The position numbers and the translations under genes were made by a program. Shown piece by piece: positions 45,734 to 54,068 of a stretch of DNA of 64,000 bases. Every line of letters begins with the position of its first letter. Within the stretch, counting starts at the first letter, position 1. Source of the stretch: Evansella cellulosilytica DSM 2522. Its GTDB lineage: Bacteria > Bacillota > Bacilli > Bacillales > Salisediminibacteriaceae. The notes under the pieces are model-generated. The model worked only from the letters and a program-made list of their open reading frames with translations, searched no databases and had not been told where the DNA came from. The stretch is from positions 186,001-250,000 of the forward strand of contig NC_014829.1 in assembly GCF_000177235.2 (NCBI RefSeq), given 5' to 3'.

Positions 45734-46366
45734 ATGTTTAGAGAAGATATTAAAAGAGCTGCAGAAGATAATGGAATACGATTCTTATTGCATTTTACTA
45801 GAGCAGAGAATCTTAATAGTATTTTCCGATATGGAATTTTATCAGTTTCAAAGCAAAAAAGTCTAAGTCTTGAAGTGTCGAGGAATGATCCAAATAGGTA
45901 TGACGAATTTTTAAATGCAACAAGTGTGTCTATTCATTTACCAAATAATATTCTACTGTACAAATATAAAAATAAGTTTAATTGTGAATGGGTTGTATTG
46001 GGCATAAAACCAGATATCATTTGGGAAAAAAGATGTGGATTTTGTAATGAAAATGCTGCAAGTTCTAATGTCTCTAAGATACCATTAAACAAAAGAATGA
46101 GTGTCGAATCTCTAAATGGGTTGTTTAATAACATAAGTGGAAAACCATCAAGAAGTAAATTAAACATTGATAAATCCTTAACAACGAGCCCTCAAGCTGA
46201 AGTCTTAGTTTTTGAAGATATAGAACCTTCCTATATTTGGGGCGTTGCATTTGAAAGCAATTATGCTAAAAATAAATATAAAGAAAATATTCCTAGTTCA
46301 ATAAAAATAGAAATAGTTCCCGAATTATTCCGTTTTGCCATAAGGCCTGATTACTTGCACTGGTAA
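45734..46366 (+). CDS. DarT-like ADP-ribosyltransferase
   Basis: DarT toxins attach ADP-ribose to thymidine in single-stranded DNA and block replication. Here RFLLHFTRAENLNSIFRYGI matches the family opening (xHFTxxxNLxSIxxxGIL). LNATSVSIHLPNN, CEWVVLGIKPDIIW, NENAASS and SPQAEVLVFEDIEP follow, the last holding the catalytic glutamate. About 210 residues, as usual. ATG at 45734 with TTAGGAG 11 bases upstream. The cognate antitoxin DarG (macrodomain) is absent from both sides, which is odd for a toxin. The 410-bp gap upstream contains only AT-rich sequence. Confidence 0.7.
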   Translation: MFREDIKRAAEDNGIRFLLHFTRAENLNSIFRYGILSVSKQKSLSLEVSRNDPNRYDEFLNATSVSIHLPNNILLYKYKNKFNCEWVVLGIKPDIIWEKRCGFCNENAASSNVSKIPLNKRMSVESLNGLFNNISGKPSRSKLNIDKSLTTSPQAEVLVFEDIEPSYIWGVAFESNYAKNKYKENIPSSIKIEIVPELFRFAIRPDYLHW

Positions 46367-46462
46367 AATTGGGTGTTATCTATAATATAAAACTATAATG
46401 AAAATTTATCTAACCTCTGACACTCAAATAGGAATTTGGGAAGATAATTTATAATCACTTAC

Positions 46463-46485
46463 TTTACACAACCCTGTTGTGTAAA
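46463..46485. promoter_or_regulatory. Perfect palindrome, candidate operator
   Basis: TTTACACAAC-CCT-GTTGTGTAAA, ten-base arms, 178 bases before the AbiH start. It has no T-run, so it is more likely a protein-binding site than a terminator. Confidence 0.4.
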
Positions 46486-46662
46486 CAAAGGAATGCGGTT
46501 AAATCAACATTGCTATTTCTATTTATTACAACAATTTTTTGAATGTTCTTCAATCCTTCTATTATACTTATTATGTAATATTCATTGATTTACTTTACTT
46601 TTTCTTTTTGGTGTTATTAGATATGTGATATTTAGCCTTTGAGAAAGGAATGATATAGTATA

Positions 46663-47604
46663 GTGGCTAATCTTTTTGTAATTGGGAATGGATTTGATTT
46701 GGACCATGGGTTAGAAACATCATACAATCATTTTAGAGAGTATCTCCTCTTAAACTATCCAGAAATAAAAATGGATGAGTTGATAGTACCTGATGAAATT
46801 CATTTACCTGATGGTGGCATTGAATATGATGATGCAGAAGTATTGTCCATGCTTTTTTATTTAATAAATACTGCTGAGCAAAATGAAGAAAAGTGGAGTG
46901 ACATAGAAACTGCACTAGGGTATTTAGATTTTAGTGAAGCGTTTGATTGGTTCGATGATATATTGGATAAAGATGGGGATATTGATATGTGGAAAACCGT
47001 ATATCGAAATGAAGATCTATCTTCTCAATTAGTCATTCCAACTACAAAGATACAAAACTTCTTTTGGGAATGGGTAAATTCAATAAGTCTTCACTCAGCA
47101 AGCCCGAAAAGCGACTTTATTAAGCTATTAAAGGATAAAGAGCAGTTTTTATCATTCAATTATACTGAAACACTAGAGATAGTTTATAATATTTCTCCGG
47201 AAAATATCTGTCATATACATGGAAAGCAGACTGAAGAGATTTACTTTGGCCACGGGAGCAAGGAAGACTATTATGAGAGATATATGCAAAGTCATATCGG
47301 TTCTCAGGACGGTTTAAGTAATATTGATGAACAGTTGAGAAAGAAGACAGAAAAGGCTCTTGAAGAAAACTTGGACTTTTTTGAAAGTTTAAGAGATGCA
47401 AATATAACAAATATATATTCGTATGGTTTTTCATTTAATGAAGTGGATGCTATCTATTTTGTGGAAATATGTAAACGCATTAACACTAAGAAAGTCACTT
47501 GGTCCTTTAATGACTATGACAAAGCTAATATAGAGAAGTACATGGAATTTTTGAGAAGCTGTGGATTTAAAGGTGATTTTAAGACATTTCATATAAGAGA
47601 ATAA
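46663..47604 (+). CDS. AbiH-family abortive infection protein
   Basis: The N-terminus LFVIGNGFDLDHGLETSYNH with F-x-x-Y-L is the AbiH signature, a nucleotide-binding-like glycine loop. Downstream, FLSFNYTETLEIVYNI and CHIHGKQTEEIYFGHG are further conserved blocks, and SYGFSFNEVDAIYF follows near residue 246. The 313-residue length is within the family range. Start is GTG at 46663; the ribosome binding site AAGGAA is rather distant. AbiH gives phage resistance in lactococci by an unknown mechanism. A terminator follows. Confidence 0.85.
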   Translation: MANLFVIGNGFDLDHGLETSYNHFREYLLLNYPEIKMDELIVPDEIHLPDGGIEYDDAEVLSMLFYLINTAEQNEEKWSDIETALGYLDFSEAFDWFDDILDKDGDIDMWKTVYRNEDLSSQLVIPTTKIQNFFWEWVNSISLHSASPKSDFIKLLKDKEQFLSFNYTETLEIVYNISPENICHIHGKQTEEIYFGHGSKEDYYERYMQSHIGSQDGLSNIDEQLRKKTEKALEENLDFFESLRDANITNIYSYGFSFNEVDAIYFVEICKRINTKKVTWSFNDYDKANIEKYMEFLRSCGFKGDFKTFHIRE

Positions 47605-47617
47605 CTAATGCCTTCAA

Positions 47618-47653
47618 CCATAGAAGTCCCTCCAAGATTTCTATGTTTTTTTA
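47618..47653 (+). terminator. Terminator after AbiH
   Basis: CATAGAA / TTCTATG stem followed by seven T. It isolates the transposition cluster from upstream cargo. Confidence 0.8.
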
Positions 47654-47704
47654 TTACAGTAAATTAAAAAAATAATAAAGTATCCATTTATTGCCCCTAG
47701 GCTC

Positions 47705-47734
47705 TTGAGCTTTCCTCATCAATAGATTTAAAAT
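47705..47734 (+). promoter_or_regulatory. Probable promoter of the recombinase-tns cluster
   Basis: TTGAGC at 47705-47710 and TAAAAT at 47729-47734 with an 18-base spacer, 33 bases upstream of the recombinase start region. Confidence 0.45.
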
Positions 47735-47766
47735 GGTTTTGTAAAGACATTTAGGGGGTGAAACTA

Positions 47767-48336
47767 TTGAAAGTTGTCCAGCCTATTAGGGATTTAAAGC
47801 AGCTTGAAGCGGTAAAAGCATATTTACGAGGGAAGAATAAAAGAGACTTTTTACTCTTTATGGTGGGAATCTCATCTGCTTTAAGGATTAGTGATATTTT
47901 GAAATTGCGAGTTAACCATGTATGGGATGGAAAGAAACCACTGGGGTTTATAGAAATGAATGAGAAGAAAACTGGTAAATATAAAAGGTTTCCGATTACA
48001 CCGAACCTAACAAAGGCTATCAAGGAATACATGAAGGAATTTCCTGAAAAGCAAAGGGAAGATTACCTGTTTACAAGTAGGAAAGGAATCAATCAACCGA
48101 TTTCTAGACAATATGCAGCATCAATGCTAAATGAAGCATGTGATATGGTCGGAATAAAAGAACGATTTGGGACGCACGGACTTCGGAAAACTTGGGCTCT
48201 ATTCGCATTTAAAAAAGGTATATCACTTGATTACATATGTATGGCCCTAAACCACAATTCTATTGCTGAAACTAAAAGATATATTGGGTTGTTGCAGGAA
48301 GATCTCGATAATTTATACCTTCAGGTGAACCTATGA
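47767..48336 (+). CDS. Compact tyrosine recombinase / integrase
   Basis: A 189-residue site-specific recombinase consisting almost only of the catalytic domain. The catalytic residues are all visible: R40 in SSALRISDILKL, a lysine in EKKTGK (about 67-71), H137 and R140 in THGLRKTW, H163 in LNHNSI and Y172 in ETKRYIG. The N-terminal core-binding domain is nearly absent. The start is probably TTG at 47767 (TTAGGGGG upstream) rather than GTG at 47758. It lies 129 bases upstream of the AraC-type gene that leads into tnsA, all on one strand. A resolvase or inversion role for the Tn7-like element is plausible; its site is not identified. Confidence 0.85.
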   Translation: MKVVQPIRDLKQLEAVKAYLRGKNKRDFLLFMVGISSALRISDILKLRVNHVWDGKKPLGFIEMNEKKTGKYKRFPITPNLTKAIKEYMKEFPEKQREDYLFTSRKGINQPISRQYAASMLNEACDMVGIKERFGTHGLRKTWALFAFKKGISLDYICMALNHNSIAETKRYIGLLQEDLDNLYLQVNL

Positions 48337-48465
48337 ATCAATTAAATAAGTTTTTTGAGATAAAAGCATTTGTTGCTGACTTTGTTACATGGATAAAAAA
48401 AACAATCCATTTTGACAATAGTCAATCCACAAGTGTTTTTTATTTTTAAGGAGGACAACGAAAAT

Positions 48466-49479
48466 ATGAATGCTATTTCATTAGTCTTGGATTACATTGA
48501 AGAACATTATCATGATGAAATCAATGAAAAAACGGTTGAGTATGTAACAGGCTGCACTTTTGAAGAATTTGCGAAGAAGTTTAAGGAAAAGACGGGGGTA
48601 ACGTTTTCTACATACTTAGTACGAAGGCAACTAACCAGAATAAATGATGAACTCTGCAACATTACCTGTGAAAAGGATTTGAACTGTTCACCATTCCAAA
48701 GTTGGGAAGAACTTTCAACCCTTTTTAAATCAGAATTTAAGATCCCTATTGATACAGCCACTAAGAATGAACACTTCATTCTTCAAGAAAAAATAGGGTC
48801 TAAGGAATGGAATATGTGTGACTTAGTTATAAGAGATTTGCTTAATAGATTTGAGTGTCCTAGTAAGGCTCTAAGGTACTTATTGTCACTTCAGCCCTAT
48901 TATTTTGAAGTGGATTCGGAAGTCATACAACCTTCAAGGAGTAATCTAATATCCAGTATTGTTAAGAAAGTACACGGAGAACTATCTCTAAGTGAGTTTA
49001 GAAAGATTGTTACCATACTGGAAAATTACTATATGCTGGAGAGTGATTACTATTCCAAACACTCAATTGATGTATCTAAAAGGTATATCTTGGTTTTTCG
49101 TGGATTAATAAATAAATTGGTATGGGAGTATGGAGCAGGATTTGATTATGAAGTGAATGAGTTGAAAACTCTGTGGTCAGTTTCACATGATAAAGAGCTT
49201 ATTTCACATAAGTGGCATTCTAATTTGTCGCAAAGTGTCATGGAGGCAATAAAACAGCAAGATTTAGGCAACATCTCTTTCGCCAATATAGATGAACTTT
49301 TTGGTTGGGTTGATGTTTATTTTAGCAAACAAAAAAAGAGAATAAACAACCAGAATTTTAATAAATTTACACGATACAAGTTGATTGAGGAAGGATGTAA
49401 AAATTTAGAAGAGGAAGATTTAACTACAATGATAAATACTCTTCTTGTCCAAGGGTTACTCTTTTTACAATTACGATGA
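48466..49479 (+). CDS. AraC-type HTH protein leading the tns operon
   Basis: A 337-residue protein. The first 65 residues (ISLVLDYIEEHYHDEINEKT, EYVTGCTFEEFAKKFKEKTG, VTFSTYLVRRQLTRINDEL) have the form of an AraC/XylS double helix-turn-helix, unusually placed at the N-terminus. The remainder is helical, of unknown family. ATG at 48466 has AAGGAGG ten bases upstream. It ends 36 bases before tnsA. It may regulate transposition or act as a further target-recognition subunit. It does not look like TnsE. Confidence 0.55.
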   Translation: MNAISLVLDYIEEHYHDEINEKTVEYVTGCTFEEFAKKFKEKTGVTFSTYLVRRQLTRINDELCNITCEKDLNCSPFQSWEELSTLFKSEFKIPIDTATKNEHFILQEKIGSKEWNMCDLVIRDLLNRFECPSKALRYLLSLQPYYFEVDSEVIQPSRSNLISSIVKKVHGELSLSEFRKIVTILENYYMLESDYYSKHSIDVSKRYILVFRGLINKLVWEYGAGFDYEVNELKTLWSVSHDKELISHKWHSNLSQSVMEAIKQQDLGNISFANIDELFGWVDVYFSKQKKRINNQNFNKFTRYKLIEEGCKNLEEEDLTTMINTLLVQGLLFLQLR

Positions 49480-49515
49480 CAAGTATTTTGATAACAAAGA
49501 GGAGAAACGACAATC

Positions 49516-50361
49516 ATGATTAGAGAATGGAACGAAACAACTATCAATAGGTTTCTGAAAGAAAAACGAGGACAAGGAATGGGTAAAGACTATAAGCCAT
49601 GGCTACAGGTTCAAGATATAGCCTCTAAGGGCAGATCCACTCGCATTTTTGGTCATACCACACAAAGGGTGCATCATCTGTTGAGTGATTTGCAGTTATA
49701 TTACTTCTATTTTTTAGAGTTTGATAATGATGTTGCTGACATAAGAGAGCAGTATCCTTTACTAGATTTCCATGACATGAATATTCAAGTGGACGAAGAG
49801 CTAACAAAGAAACTGTTTGATAAGAAGACTCAAGTACCACATATCTTTACGGTTTCTTTTTTGGTTACAAGAAAGGGAGAAAATGGTGAACCTTATTATC
49901 AAGCAAGAATCATCAAGCAATCGCATGAGTTGGAAAAAAGTGCAACCTTGCAACGAATTGAACTGCAAAGAAGGTATTTTGAGAAGAAAGGGATTGATTT
50001 TGGGATAGTTACAGAAAAAGAAATTAATAAACAATTGGCACGAAATATTGGTTGGGTATTGAATTCCTATGACATTCAAGATTACCCCATACTTACTTCC
50101 AATTTAGTGCACTTAAAACGGGATATGGTTCAGTGTCTATCCAATAAATATGATACGTTTCAAGGGGTTTTCTCCCGATTGGAAAGGGGATATAGCTTAG
50201 ATGAAGGTTTGGGACTAATTTTGTTTAAACATTTAATAGCCAATAAAGAAATAAGCATGGATTTAACCAAAAAAATCTATTTGACTTCTAGTATCGAAAA
50301 CTATCAGGTTGAAGTTGTGGGTAAAAATGGTGGTGATAATAGATATGCAGTTGGTCATTAA
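49516..50361 (+). CDS. tnsA: Tn7-like TnsA, catalytic acids substituted
   Basis: TnsA makes the 5'-strand cuts at Tn7 ends. The protein aligns well with E. coli TnsA: RGQGMGKDYKPWLQVQDI, RVHHLLSDLQL, DIREQYPL and RRYFEKKGI are shared blocks. But the residue corresponding to catalytic E63 (LLSDLEL in E. coli) is Q60 (LLSDLQL), and D114 (STDFLVD) is S114 (TVSFLVT). K132 is kept as K134 (IIKQS), while the Q130 position is Ile. So the nuclease centre looks lost while the fold is kept. At 281 residues it is full length and in frame, so it is probably still used structurally. It overlaps tnsB by 17 bases. The comparison uses the E. coli sequence from memory. Confidence 0.88.
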   Translation: MIREWNETTINRFLKEKRGQGMGKDYKPWLQVQDIASKGRSTRIFGHTTQRVHHLLSDLQLYYFYFLEFDNDVADIREQYPLLDFHDMNIQVDEELTKKLFDKKTQVPHIFTVSFLVTRKGENGEPYYQARIIKQSHELEKSATLQRIELQRRYFEKKGIDFGIVTEKEINKQLARNIGWVLNSYDIQDYPILTSNLVHLKRDMVQCLSNKYDTFQGVFSRLERGYSLDEGLGLILFKHLIANKEISMDLTKKIYLTSSIENYQVEVVGKNGGDNRYAVGH

Positions 50362-52471
50362 TGATTTATTACAAAGCACGGAAAATCCCGACCACATTCA
50401 AAGGATAGTTTGGGTAGACAATAAGAATCAACTTTGTTTTTTGGTCAATATCCGTAAATTATCATTTCCATACAGTGAGGGAATACACAATATAGAAGCA
50501 TCCTTTAATAGAGGTGAGATTATCAAGGTTAAAACAGATCCTTGGGCTATCAGTGTAGATGAAGAGGATTTATCAGAATCGGAAATTGAAATACGTGATA
50601 AAGCGTGGAGGCTAATAAATCAAATCTGTTTAACTCCAGAAATCTTTGATCCGAAGCAACGATCAGCACTCATAAAAATAGCTAGTAAGGATTTTGCCCT
50701 TAGTACAAAGACAGTTCGAAAATACTTAATACGGTATTGGACAAGAGGGATGATAAAGAATGCTCTATTACCCGACTTTAATAATTGCGGTAAACAGTAT
50801 GGGATGGATCGTAAATATAACAAAAAGGCGGGAAGGAAATTCGCTTACTCTTCTTCTATTCAGAGAGGAGCAATTACTGATGAATGGAAGGAAATCATTA
50901 GAATAAGCCTAGAAAAATACTACTTTATTCGTTCAAAGCCATCATTGAAATATGCTTATCAACAAATGGTAAAAGAGTATTTCTCCAAAGAGGATGAAAA
51001 ATCGGGCTATAAAGTATTGGATGTAGAAAAGCCGATTATTTCATATGACCAATTTTACTATTGGTATCGCAAGTGGTACAAGCCGGAAGATGCGATTCAT
51101 AAAAGAGAAGGACGAAGAGAATTTTTACAAAATTATCGAGCTATAACTGGTTCAGCCACAGAAGATTCTATGGGGATAGGCACATATGCCATTGATGCAA
51201 CGATTGGTGATATATATTTAGTTTCCTCGCTAGATAGAAACATTGTTATTGGTCGAAGTATTGTATATCTTTGTGTGGATATTTTTTCCCGTACCATAGT
51301 AGGGTTAGGTGTTGGTATTGAGAATATGTCCGGGCAGTCATTGAGGGTTGCATTGGCTAATACCTTTGAAAATAAAAAAGACTTTTGCAAACGAACACTT
51401 GATATGGAGATCGGAAATGATGATTGGCCAATACACTATGTTCCTCACACTTTATTGGCAGATAGGGGAAGTGAATTAATCTCGAATGAATTAACTCAAA
51501 TAGTAGAAAATCTAAATATTAAAATACAAAACACTGGTTCATATAGACCTGAATTAAAATCGGTTTGCGAAAAATACTTTCATATCGTTCAGCAACACAT
51601 AAGCCCGTTCCTACCAGGATCCATACAGAAAGATTATATGAAACGAGGTGGCCAAGATTACAGAAAAAAGGCAGTTCTTAACCTCAGCGAATACACTCAG
51701 ATTTTGGTTCGCTGCGTTCTCTATTACAACAATCATAACTTTCTTTCGGACTATCCTTTAACACAAAATATGATAGATGAAAAGATTCGGCCTATCCCGA
51801 TTGAGATTTTCAAATGGGGGTTACACAAAGGAAATGGCCAGCTAAGAACAATGTTATTAGATGCAATTCGAAGTAATATTTATCCAAAATCCCAAGCAAC
51901 AGTAACTCCCAAGGGCATTCATTTTGGCAATCTTTATTACACATGCTCTAAAGCTGTAAAAGAGAGGTGGTTTTCTAATGCTCGAATTCAGGGGAATTGG
52001 AAAATGGAAGTATATTATAATCCTCAAAGTGTAGCAACTATTTACATTCGGATAGATAGGCAAAACTATGAAGTCTGTTCTTTAATCGAGCAATATGAAA
52101 TGTATAGAGATGCCAAGGAGGAAGAACTTGTTAGCTTAAAGGAGAACCTGCGGTTACAAAAGGCGGAATATGTAGAAGCTCAAATGAATGGAGCTATGCA
52201 GTTAGCTCAGGATATTGAATCAATTGTTAAACAGGCGAAGGAGAAAACCAAAGACCAATCTCTTAATGGTGAGGTTCCTAAAGATATAAAGAATATTAGA
52301 GAAAATCGAGAAAAGGAGAGAGAAGTATTGAAAAGGGAACAACAAGCCGTAATAGATCAACAAAACATTGGAAAGCAATTGAACAAAGTAAATCATGATC
52401 TTGAATCGGTAAACGTGCTAGATATTTTCCGTAAAAAACAAAAGGAAGTGCTTCGTGATGAAGATAAATGA
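50345..52471 (+). CDS. tnsB: Tn7-like transposase TnsB (DDE)
   Basis: Retroviral-integrase-type transposase that binds the element ends, cuts the 3' strands and joins them to the target. The catalytic triad is intact: D284 in YAIDATIGDIYLV, D373 in LLADRGSELIS, and E409 in the S-V-C-E-K-Y-F segment, giving the usual D-35-E spacing. N-terminal HTH region about residues 80-130 (DFALSTKTVRKYLIRYWTRG). The C-terminal 100 residues form a charged coiled coil (EEELVSLKENLRLQKAEYVE), expected to contact TnsC. ATG at 50345 inside tnsA is chosen (GGTGG upstream). 708 residues, as for TnsB. The end overlaps tnsC by 14 bases. Confidence 0.93.
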   Translation: MQLVINDLLQSTENPDHIQRIVWVDNKNQLCFLVNIRKLSFPYSEGIHNIEASFNRGEIIKVKTDPWAISVDEEDLSESEIEIRDKAWRLINQICLTPEIFDPKQRSALIKIASKDFALSTKTVRKYLIRYWTRGMIKNALLPDFNNCGKQYGMDRKYNKKAGRKFAYSSSIQRGAITDEWKEIIRISLEKYYFIRSKPSLKYAYQQMVKEYFSKEDEKSGYKVLDVEKPIISYDQFYYWYRKWYKPEDAIHKREGRREFLQNYRAITGSATEDSMGIGTYAIDATIGDIYLVSSLDRNIVIGRSIVYLCVDIFSRTIVGLGVGIENMSGQSLRVALANTFENKKDFCKRTLDMEIGNDDWPIHYVPHTLLADRGSELISNELTQIVENLNIKIQNTGSYRPELKSVCEKYFHIVQQHISPFLPGSIQKDYMKRGGQDYRKKAVLNLSEYTQILVRCVLYYNNHNFLSDYPLTQNMIDEKIRPIPIEIFKWGLHKGNGQLRTMLLDAIRSNIYPKSQATVTPKGIHFGNLYYTCSKAVKERWFSNARIQGNWKMEVYYNPQSVATIYIRIDRQNYEVCSLIEQYEMYRDAKEEELVSLKENLRLQKAEYVEAQMNGAMQLAQDIESIVKQAKEKTKDQSLNGEVPKDIKNIRENREKEREVLKREQQAVIDQQNIGKQLNKVNHDLESVNVLDIFRKKQKEVLRDEDK

Positions 52472-54068
52472 ATTAGTTAATGGAACCAAAGCTCAAGTTG
52501 CAGAGTATAGGGAACAGGAAATATTGGAGTATCAAGGCAATCCTCTTATTGAGGCATTGCCTCCAATTTATTCTCAGGAGGAAGTTATTGATCGTTTAAG
52601 CATGTATCCTCCTTATAATGTGGAAGAAAGATATATGAATGACCATCAGAGAGTTCATCTGATCTCAAGATTGTTACAATATTTTCAAGCCATACCGATT
52701 CATCTGAAAATTGAGTCATCAATTTCAAGGTTAATTAGAACAGGTTATACTTATCGAAATCCTGTAAGCTCTACTTATGCACAGAGTTTTGTGGATAATT
52801 GGAACAATATACAGAATAAATCATTCGATAAGTCTATTATCCAGACAGGACAAACATTGAGTATTTTGGGGGTCTCTGGTGTAGGAAAAACACGAACATT
52901 ACAGCGAATATTACAAACTATTCCACAGGTGATTTCTCATGTTTCGTATAAAGGGAAAGCCTTAAATCATTATCAAATAACCTATTTGAAAATTGAGACT
53001 CCTTTTGATGGTTCCGTAAAAACCATTATTTACGATTTTATGTATCAGGTAGATCTACTCCTTGGCTCCAACTATTTCAATAGATATGTGAACAGTCATT
53101 TGTCAACAAGCCAACTAATGCCTATCATGGCTCAGATAGCTAAAAGTATAAACCTTGGAATGTTGTTTTTGGATGAGTTACAACATTTGAAGGGTATCAA
53201 AAGTTCTAGGTCATCACAGATACTAAACTTTTTTACTGCCTTAATCAATACGATAAATATCCCTCTTATTATGGTCGGAACCCCAAAAGCAATGGATGTC
53301 TTGCAATCACAGTTTAGACAAGCGAGAAGAAGCACTAATATGGGAAACATCATGTGGGATCGTTTTGAAAAGAATGACATATGGGATCTATTTGTTAGTG
53401 GTATGTGGAAATATCAGTGGATAAAAGAGGACGTGCTTTTTACAGAAGAAATTTCTTCAACCCTATATGATGAGTCCCAAGGGATAGCAGACATCGCAAT
53501 TAAGCTCTATATGATGGTGCAGTTACGTGCGATTAGTAGCTGTAAGGAAAGGATAACCACTGCGTTAATTAAACAAGTGGCTCAAGAAGAGTTAAAAATG
53601 GTTCAGCCTATGTTAAATATGTTAAAAAGCAAAGATTATAGCAAACTAGCAAAATACGATGACTTGATGCTACCAAAAATTGAGGATTTTATGGAACAAG
53701 AACGGATTACTGTTGATCAAAAACAGGTAATGAACTCACTCCAAGAGGGAGCCAAACGGAAAAATGAGCAACTACAATTAATTGATGACGCTACATTCCG
53801 TTTAGGGATGCTAGGTTTTAATAATGACGTTGCCGTTAAGGCAGTACAAAAGGCTATTTCTGAGAACAATCAATTAGAAGAGGTATCACAAATCGTAAAA
53901 GATGCTTTTCTTTTATTAAACAATAATGACAAAAGTACGGAAAAAGTAATAAGTAATGACCTAAGAACCATTATAAAAAAAGGGAAAGAACAACAAGTAA
54001 CTGCGTATCAAGCATTACTAGATGCTGGAGTAATTAAGCAAGATTACCCTGAGCGTGTTGTGTCATGA
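52458..54068 (+). CDS. tnsC: Tn7-like AAA+ regulator TnsC
   Basis: ATPase that links target recognition to the transposase. Walker A GVSGVGKTR begins at G138; Walker B LFLDELQHL has D239/E240. A sensor-type MVGTPKAM follows at about 276. An N-terminal 120-residue arm and a C-terminal 150-residue extension correspond to the TnsD- and TnsA/TnsB-interacting parts of E. coli TnsC. 536 residues. ATG at 52458 lies inside the end of tnsB, with AAGGAAG upstream. Its stop overlaps the tnsD start (ATGA). The presence of TnsC with a TnsD shows that this is the Tn7 branch and not an IS. Confidence 0.93.
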   Translation: MKINELVNGTKAQVAEYREQEILEYQGNPLIEALPPIYSQEEVIDRLSMYPPYNVEERYMNDHQRVHLISRLLQYFQAIPIHLKIESSISRLIRTGYTYRNPVSSTYAQSFVDNWNNIQNKSFDKSIIQTGQTLSILGVSGVGKTRTLQRILQTIPQVISHVSYKGKALNHYQITYLKIETPFDGSVKTIIYDFMYQVDLLLGSNYFNRYVNSHLSTSQLMPIMAQIAKSINLGMLFLDELQHLKGIKSSRSSQILNFFTALINTINIPLIMVGTPKAMDVLQSQFRQARRSTNMGNIMWDRFEKNDIWDLFVSGMWKYQWIKEDVLFTEEISSTLYDESQGIADIAIKLYMMVQLRAISSCKERITTALIKQVAQEELKMVQPMLNMLKSKDYSKLAKYDDLMLPKIEDFMEQERITVDQKQVMNSLQEGAKRKNEQLQLIDDATFRLGMLGFNNDVAVKAVQKAISENNQLEEVSQIVKDAFLLLNNNDKSTEKVISNDLRTIIKKGKEQQVTAYQALLDAGVIKQDYPERVVS

